From NCBI RefSeq assembly GCF_900105675.1, contig NZ_LT629786.1:3658001-3722000 (forward strand): DNA of 64,000 bases, in the 5' to 3' direction. The translations under genes and the position numbers were made by a program. The stretch comes from Pseudomonas synxantha (GTDB lineage: Bacteria > Pseudomonadota > Gammaproteobacteria > Pseudomonadales > Pseudomonadaceae). Under the pieces are notes generated by a model. The model made no database searches, had not been told where the DNA came from, and saw only the letters and a list, made by a program, of their open reading frames with translations. Below are positions 59,747 to 64,000 of the stretch, piece after piece (position 1 is the stretch's first letter; every line of letters begins with the position of its first letter).

Positions 59747-60690
59747 TGCATCTTCACCCGCGGGTCGAGGGCCACCGTCACCACGTCGGCGATGAAATTG
59801 ACCACCACCGTGGCACACGCCAGCACCATCGCCACGCCCTGCACCACCATGTAGTCACGGGTGAAGATGCCGCGCACCAGCAACTGGCCGATGCCCGGGA
59901 TAGCGAACAGACTTTCGATGACCACCGTGCCGCTGATCAGCCAGCCAATGTTGACCGCCAGCAGGTTGACCGCCGGCACCAGGGAATTGGGCAGCACATG
60001 TCGACGAAACACCGCAGCCTCCGACAGGCCCCGCGCTCGGGCGGCGGTAACAGGATCGGCCTGCAACTCCATCAGCATGCTCGCGCGCAGGTTGCGCACC
60101 AGCACCGCCGCCAGCGCCAGGGCGATGGTCAGGCAGGGCAAAACCATATGGTGCGCCTTGTCCAGCCAGGTGCGACCGTAGCCGGACACCGGGAACAAAC
60201 CCCATTGCACGCTGAGCAGCAGGATCAGCATCAGCCCCAGCCAGAACGCCGGCATGCCCAGGCCGACCGTGGTAAAGACGCGGATCAGGTTATCCGCCCA
60301 ACCGCCTTTGTTGCGTGCCGCCACTGTCGCCAACGGTACCGCGATCAGCAACGCCAGGACCACGCTGCCCAGCACCAGCACCAGCGTCGGCTCGATGCGG
60401 GTCACAATCAGTTTCAAGGCATCGACCTTGTACAGCAGCGATTGACCGAGATCGCCCTTGAGCAAGTTTTTCAGGAAGTAGAAATATTGCAGCCACAAGG
60501 GCTGGTCGAGGCCGAACTGGGCGCGGATTTTCAGCAGGGCATCCGGCGTGCTGCGTGAGCCCAGCAGCGCCCGCGCCGGGTCGCCAGGAATCGAGCGCAC
60601 CAGCACAAAGGTAATCAGGCTGATGCCAAACAGCACCGGCAGCAGTTGCAGCGGCCGGGACAGGACAAAACGGTAACGCGCCAGGTTCAT
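59743..60690 (-). CDS. ABC transporter permease, DppB/OppB-like
   Basis: The 315-residue protein has the DppB pattern: an N-terminal membrane helix (PLQLLPVLFGISLITFVLV), RSIPGDPARALLG, the QFGLDQPLWLQYFYFLKNLL element and the EAA loop DPVTAARARGLSEAAVFRRHVLPNSLVPAVN. It is 3 bp downstream of the proline iminopeptidase gene, so they are one transcription unit. Confidence 0.93.
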   Translation of the reverse strand: MNLARYRFVLSRPLQLLPVLFGISLITFVLVRSIPGDPARALLGSRSTPDALLKIRAQFGLDQPLWLQYFYFLKNLLKGDLGQSLLYKVDALKLIVTRIEPTLVLVLGSVVLALLIAVPLATVAARNKGGWADNLIRVFTTVGLGMPAFWLGLMLILLLSVQWGLFPVSGYGRTWLDKAHHMVLPCLTIALALAAVLVRNLRASMLMELQADPVTAARARGLSEAAVFRRHVLPNSLVPAVNLLAVNIGWLISGTVVIESLFAIPGIGQLLVRGIFTRDYMVVQGVAMVLACATVVVNFIADVVTVALDPRVKMQ

Positions 60691-60693
60691 TCT

Positions 60694-61581
60694 TCAGCCT
60701 CGGTGGCGAGCGAGAAAGTCCAGCAGCACCGGAAAGTACGCCTGGGGCTCCTCGTAAAACGGCATATGGCTGCTGTTGGGGAATACATGCAATTGGGCAT
60801 GCCGGGCCGCCAGCTTCATGCGCATGGCACAGGCGGGAGTGAGTTCGTCGTGCTGGCCGGTGGTGATCAGGATCGGCATCTTGAACCCGGCCATTTCCTC
60901 GAGGCGGTTCCAGTCCTTGAGGTTGCCGATATAGAGGAACTCGTTGGGGCCTTGCATGGTTTCGTAGGGGCCCATGTTCCAGTCGTCCAGGGAGCGCTTG
61001 AGCGGCTCCGGCCATTGGTCGAGGCGGCACACGTGACGATAGTTGAGCAAGGTGATGGCAGCCTGGTATTGCGGGTGATCGAGGGTGCCCATGGCTTCGT
61101 GGCGTTGCATCATGGCCACGGTTTCGCTGCCCAGGGCGCCGCGCAGGCGTTCAAGTTCCTGGGACAAATGCGGGATGTCGCCGACAGTGTTTTCCAGGAT
61201 CAGGCTTTTCAGGGCATCGGGGTAATGGATGGCATATTCGATACCCAGCCAACCGCCCCAGGAGTGCCCGAGCAAATGCACGCGGCCCAGACCCAGCGCT
61301 TGGCGCACGGTCTCGACTTCTTCGACATAACGGCGGATTTCCCACAGGGCGGCATCGGTCGGTCTGGCTGATGCGCCTGTGCCAAGCTGGTCGAATGCAA
61401 CCACTCGCAGGTTATGCACTTTGAGCCAGCCATGGGCGTCGCGCAGATAGTCACACGGCAGGCCCGGCCCGCCGTTGAGACACAGCAGCACCTCATCGCC
61501 TTCGCCGAAGCTGTAGACCACGAGGTTGTGGCCGTCGACTTGCACGTTGTACTGCTGGTCGGGGGCAATTTCACGCCACAT
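60694..61581 (-). CDS. pip: Proline iminopeptidase-family hydrolase heading the ABC operon
   Basis: The 295-residue alpha/beta hydrolase has a nucleophile elbow GHSWGGWLG (S107), the catalytic aspartate in TTGQHDELTP and the histidine in NSSHMPFYEEP. The motif normally HGGPG reads NGGPG (36-40), Asn in place of His. The family releases N-terminal proline or amino acid amides. The ATG at 61581 is preceded by AAGGAATG. It faces the luxR-type gene across a shared gap containing a lux-box-like palindrome and starts a six-gene operon with the transporter. It probably processes the peptide or amide signal or substrate imported. Confidence 0.88.
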   Translation of the reverse strand: MWREIAPDQQYNVQVDGHNLVVYSFGEGDEVLLCLNGGPGLPCDYLRDAHGWLKVHNLRVVAFDQLGTGASARPTDAALWEIRRYVEEVETVRQALGLGRVHLLGHSWGGWLGIEYAIHYPDALKSLILENTVGDIPHLSQELERLRGALGSETVAMMQRHEAMGTLDHPQYQAAITLLNYRHVCRLDQWPEPLKRSLDDWNMGPYETMQGPNEFLYIGNLKDWNRLEEMAGFKMPILITTGQHDELTPACAMRMKLAARHAQLHVFPNSSHMPFYEEPQAYFPVLLDFLARHRG

Positions 61582-61663
61582 GCATACATTCCTTGTGTTG
61601 TATCGGCCTGGCGGGTAGCGGCCGTTTATCAGGTAAACACTACCGAGGATGCCGTGCGTCCAT

Positions 61664-61685
61664 AACCTAGTATTTCTTATAGGTT
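61664..61685. promoter_or_regulatory. lux-box-like palindrome between pip and pipR
   Basis: AACCTA, ten bases, TAGGTT: perfect 6-bp arms; the inner 20 bp fit the lux box spacing ACCT-N12-AGGT. It lies 82 bp from the pip start and 58 bp from the luxR start, so it could serve the divergent operon. It shares its ACCTAG half with the box at 62542. Confidence 0.65.
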
Positions 61686-61743
61686 TGGCCTGGCAGTCCT
61701 TCGCCGGGGCGTGGCATTCTACTTGCCGCAAGTCGAGATTCAA

Positions 61744-62529
61744 ATGAATTCGGGAGCAGAACGGATGCTGGCCAAGCTGACCGCCTTCAATAATCGCCTC
61801 ATGCCAGGCAGGAGCCTGGATGAACAAATGGACAATACGTTTATCCTGGCCCAACAACTGGGCTTCGATGCATTGGTGTATGACTACACGCCGGTGCCCA
61901 TCGACCTCAATGGCACGCTGATCACGCCCTCGGTGTTGCAGCTGCGCAACACACCGCCGGACTGGCATGCCTTGTGGTGCAGCGAAGGGTTCTACCAGAT
62001 CGACCCGGTGCAGCACCTGGCGTTGAGCACGGTATCGCCGTTTGTCTGGTCCTATGAGGAGAAGACAGAGACGGCGCTGCAGAAGATCATCGACCCGTGC
62101 CACGCGCCCGTATCCTCTTACTTGCACGAACGTGAGTTGACCTGTGGCGTCAGCGTCCCTATTCACCTGCCCCGGGGCGGCTTCGCGTCGCTGACCGGGT
62201 TGCGCACCGGCAAGGCGCGCACGGTATTGAAGGACGCACAACATACGTTGGCCGATTTCAGCCTGATTACCCATGCCTTGCAGGAAGCGGCCTACCCGTT
62301 GTTCAGCAAGGAGCTAAGGGCCTACCCGCATATCCACCTGACCAAGCGCGAACGCGAATGCCTCAAATGGGCCGCCGACGGCCTGACCGCTGCCGAAATT
62401 GCCACGCAATTGAGTCGTTCCCTGGCGGTGGTCACCCTGCACCTGGCCTCGGCCATGCACAAACTGGGGGCCAAGAACCGCGTACAGGCGGTGGTGCGAG
62501 CCACCCATTACCGTCTGCTGGAAGGTTGA
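61744..62529 (+). CDS. pipR: LuxR-family solo regulator, PipR/PsoR/OryR type
   Basis: The 261-residue protein has an N-terminal autoinducer-binding domain (residues 20-180) and a C-terminal LuxR helix-turn-helix (LTKRERECLKWAADGL, IATQLSRSLAVVTLHLA, KLGAKNRVQAV). At the ligand pocket, W74 and D87-P88 are kept but the position of the AHL-contacting tyrosine (TraR Y61) is a tryptophan (W78); W102 matches TraR W85. Tyr-to-Trp there is a mark of the plant-associated LuxR solos, which do not sense acyl-homoserine lactones. No luxI gene is nearby. Pip genes lie on both sides. Start at ATG 61744 is the most likely; a GTG at 61711 would add 11 residues. Confidence 0.87.
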   Translation: MNSGAERMLAKLTAFNNRLMPGRSLDEQMDNTFILAQQLGFDALVYDYTPVPIDLNGTLITPSVLQLRNTPPDWHALWCSEGFYQIDPVQHLALSTVSPFVWSYEEKTETALQKIIDPCHAPVSSYLHERELTCGVSVPIHLPRGGFASLTGLRTGKARTVLKDAQHTLADFSLITHALQEAAYPLFSKELRAYPHIHLTKRERECLKWAADGLTAAEIATQLSRSLAVVTLHLASAMHKLGAKNRVQAVVRATHYRLLEG

Positions 62530-62541
62530 CCCACCGGAAAA

Positions 62542-62561
62542 ACCTAGCTGTTTTGCTAGTT
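62542..62561. promoter_or_regulatory. lux-box-like palindrome ahead of the second pip gene
   Basis: ACCTAGC, six bases, GCTAGTT: 20 bp in total with 6 of 7 arm bases pairing. It sits 60 bp upstream of the second pip ATG. The half-site ACCTAG is shared with the 61664-61685 box, in keeping with a common regulator. Confidence 0.6.
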
Positions 62562-62621
62562 ACCTAAACTTTTTGTTCAGACTATCGTAGCCCTGATCCT
62601 TTTTTCAGAGCGGGGCACGAA

Positions 62622-63554
62622 ATGGAATTCATCGAAAAAGTTCGCGAAGGCTACGCGCCCTTTGGCGCCTATCAGACCTGGTATCGCGTCACGGGCGACC
62701 TGACCACAGGCCGTACGCCGTTGGTGATCATCCATGGCGGCCCGGGCTGCACCCACGATTACGTCGATGCCTTCAAGGACGTCGCCGCCAGCGGCCACGC
62801 GGTGATTCACTACGATCAGTTGGGCAATGGCCGCTCCACGCACTTGCCGGATAAAGACCCATCGTTCTGGACCATCAGCCTGTTCCTCGACGAGTTGAAT
62901 AACCTGCTGGACCACCTGCAGATCAGCGATAACTACGCGATCCTCGGCCAATCCTGGGGCGGCATGCTGGGCAGCGAACACGCGATCCTGCAGCCCAAGG
63001 GCCTGCGCGCGTTTATTCCCGCCAACTCACCGACCTGCATGCGCACCTGGGTCAGCGAAGCCAACCGCCTGCGCAAGTTGTTGCCTGAGGGCGTGCATGA
63101 AACCCTGCTCAAGCACGAACAGGCCGGCACCTATCAAGATCCGGAATACCTGGCCGCCTCGCGGGTTTTCTATGATCAGCACGTGTGCCGCGTCAAACCC
63201 TGGCCGGAAGAAGTGGCGCGCACCTTCGCCCAGGTCGATGCAGACCCGACGGTGTACCACGCCATGAGCGGTCCGACCGAATTCCACGTGATCGGTAGCT
63301 TGAAGGACTGGAACGTGAACGGTCGCCTCGCGGCAATCAAGGTGCCGACCCTGGTGATTTCCGGCCGACATGACGAGGCCACGCCGCTGGTGGTCAAACC
63401 GTTCCTGGATGAAATCGCAGACGTGCGCTGGGCATTGTTTGAAGACTCCAGCCACATGCCCCATGTGGAAGAACGCCAGGCGTGCATGGGGACGGTGGTG
63501 AAGTTTCTGGATGAGGTGTGTTCAGTCCCGCACACAGCCCGCAAGGCCGGCTAG
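62622..63554 (+). CDS. pip: Proline iminopeptidase-family hydrolase, second copy
   Basis: The 310-residue alpha/beta hydrolase has HGGPG (38-42), the nucleophile elbow GQSWGGMLG (S111), the catalytic aspartate in SGRHDEATP and the histidine in [10 protein letters not shown]. It is closer to L-amino-acid-amidase/proline iminopeptidases than the first copy, which has Asn at the HGGPG His. It follows pipR after 92 bp with its own lux-box-like site. In the PipR system of Pseudomonas, expression of the adjacent pip gene is the regulator's readout. Confidence 0.88.
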   Translation: MEFIEKVREGYAPFGAYQTWYRVTGDLTTGRTPLVIIHGGPGCTHDYVDAFKDVAASGHAVIHYDQLGNGRSTHLPDKDPSFWTISLFLDELNNLLDHLQISDNYAILGQSWGGMLGSEHAILQPKGLRAFIPANSPTCMRTWVSEANRLRKLLPEGVHETLLKHEQAGTYQDPEYLAASRVFYDQHVCRVKPWPEEVARTFAQVDADPTVYHAMSGPTEFHVIGSLKDWNVNGRLAAIKVPTLVISGRHDEATPLVVKPFLDEIADVRWALFEDSSHMPHVEERQACMGTVVKFLDEVCSVPHTARKAG

Positions 63555-63560
63555 ATTCCA

Positions 63561-63652
63561 ATGTGGGAAGGGGCTTGCTCCCGATGACGGTGTATCAGTC
63601 AATATCTTCAGTGGCTGACACACTGCTATCGGGAGCAAGCCCCCTCCCACAT
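63561..63652. repeat. REP palindrome pair
   Basis: Facing units ATGTGGGAAGGGGCTTGCTC then CCGATGACGG and GCTATCGGGAGCAAGCCCCC then TCCCACAT, in the convergent gap between pip and the permease. The left unit has a G-to-A change. Confidence 0.92.
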
Positions 63653-63654
63653 TT

Positions 63655-64000
63655 TTAGACCTCTGTAGTTTCGGGTTTTGCGGTTTTCTTTGAGGTATCC
63701 GCTACCAGGGGAATCTCCTTGCCCTCTGCATCAAACAACTTCCCGCCCCTGTAGTAATCCCCGTCACGCAACGCGGCCACATCGCGGAAGCACAAACTGC
63801 GCTCAGTCCCCGCCACAAACACTGACTGCTGGTCCGAGTTACCCGCGGTGAAGTGGTTGAAGGCCAGGTTCAGCAGGATCGCCATGATCGCCGACGAACT
63901 GATGCCCGAATGGAAGATGGTCGCGAACCAGCTTGGAAAGTGATCATAGAAGCTCGGCGCGGCAATTGGGATCATGCCGAAGCCAATGGACGTGGCCACG
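63655..64000 (-). CDS. NCS2 nucleobase (xanthine/uracil) permease, C-terminus
   Basis: The frame runs off the right edge. The visible last 115 residues include GFGMIPIAAPSFYDHFPSWFATIFHSGISSSAIMAILLNLAFN, the last transmembrane helices of NCS2 transporters, and a hydrophilic cytoplasmic tail. The family moves xanthine, uric acid or uracil with protons; the substrate cannot be read from this end. Confidence 0.8.
   Translation of the reverse strand, partial: VATSIGFGMIPIAAPSFYDHFPSWFATIFHSGISSSAIMAILLNLAFNHFTAGNSDQQSVFVAGTERSLCFRDVAALRDGDYYRGGKLFDAEGKEIPLVADTSKKTAKPETTEV

Noticed and set aside
61582..62274. Minus-strand extension of the first pip gene back to 62274
   Set aside because: It would overlap luxR on the opposite strand; the family N-terminus begins at 61581 with a ribosome-binding site.

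Overview
The window looks like a chromosome segment of a fluorescent Pseudomonas (P. fluorescens group). Three things point there. The housekeeping run serC-pheA-hisC-tyrA/aroA-cmk-rpsA-ihfB followed by wzz has the order known from Pseudomonas. There is a fused tyrA-aroA gene. Copies of a REP palindrome (GTGGGAGGGGGCTTGC with CCCGAT) are scattered between genes. Most of the window is GC-rich; the first 1.4 kb and the O-antigen block (about 17.3-37.6 kb) are visibly richer in A+T and look exchanged.

Layout. 1-1.4 kb: the tail of a probable polymorphic toxin with two downstream small genes, the second an Imm50 immunity protein. 1.5-5.1 kb: an Mpo1-like membrane protein, an acyl-CoA thioesterase, a CHAD protein, a small lipoprotein and a patatin-like phospholipase. 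5.2-13.2 kb: the complete kdpFABC-kdpDE high-affinity potassium uptake system, including the 29-residue KdpF, with a likely KdpE site upstream. 13.6-17.2 kb: an ethanolamine permease, a DUF2897 peptide, a GntR regulator with a DUF1989 protein, and a ComEA-like protein.

17.4-37.6 kb: an O-antigen locus between ihfB/lapA and comEA, all on the minus strand. It runs wzz, rmlA, an RmlC-ketoisomerase fusion, a sugar aminotransferase, wzx, glycosyltransferases, wzy, acyltransferases, a 4-ketoreductase, a small phosphoglycosyl transferase and wbpM, then a tail of ATP-grasp, SDR and HAD genes ending at a terminator. It should supply a dTDP-3-amino-3,6-dideoxyhexose and a UDP-6-deoxy-HexNAc. No rmlB lies in the window.

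37.9-55.3 kb: core genes lapA, ihfB, rpsA, cmk, tyrA-aroA, hisC, pheA, serC and gyrA, then mtnA divergent from mtaD, then ubiG-mupP-yciK.

55.4-63.6 kb: the most interesting part. A LuxR solo of the plant-associated (PipR/PsoR/OryR) type sits between two proline-iminopeptidase-family genes. The divergent one heads a six-gene minus-strand operon that continues into a complete peptide-type ABC transporter. A 20-bp lux-box-like palindrome lies in front of each iminopeptidase gene. This matches the plant-signal-responsive PipR system described in a poplar endophytic Pseudomonas. The window ends in the C-terminus of an NCS2 nucleobase permease.
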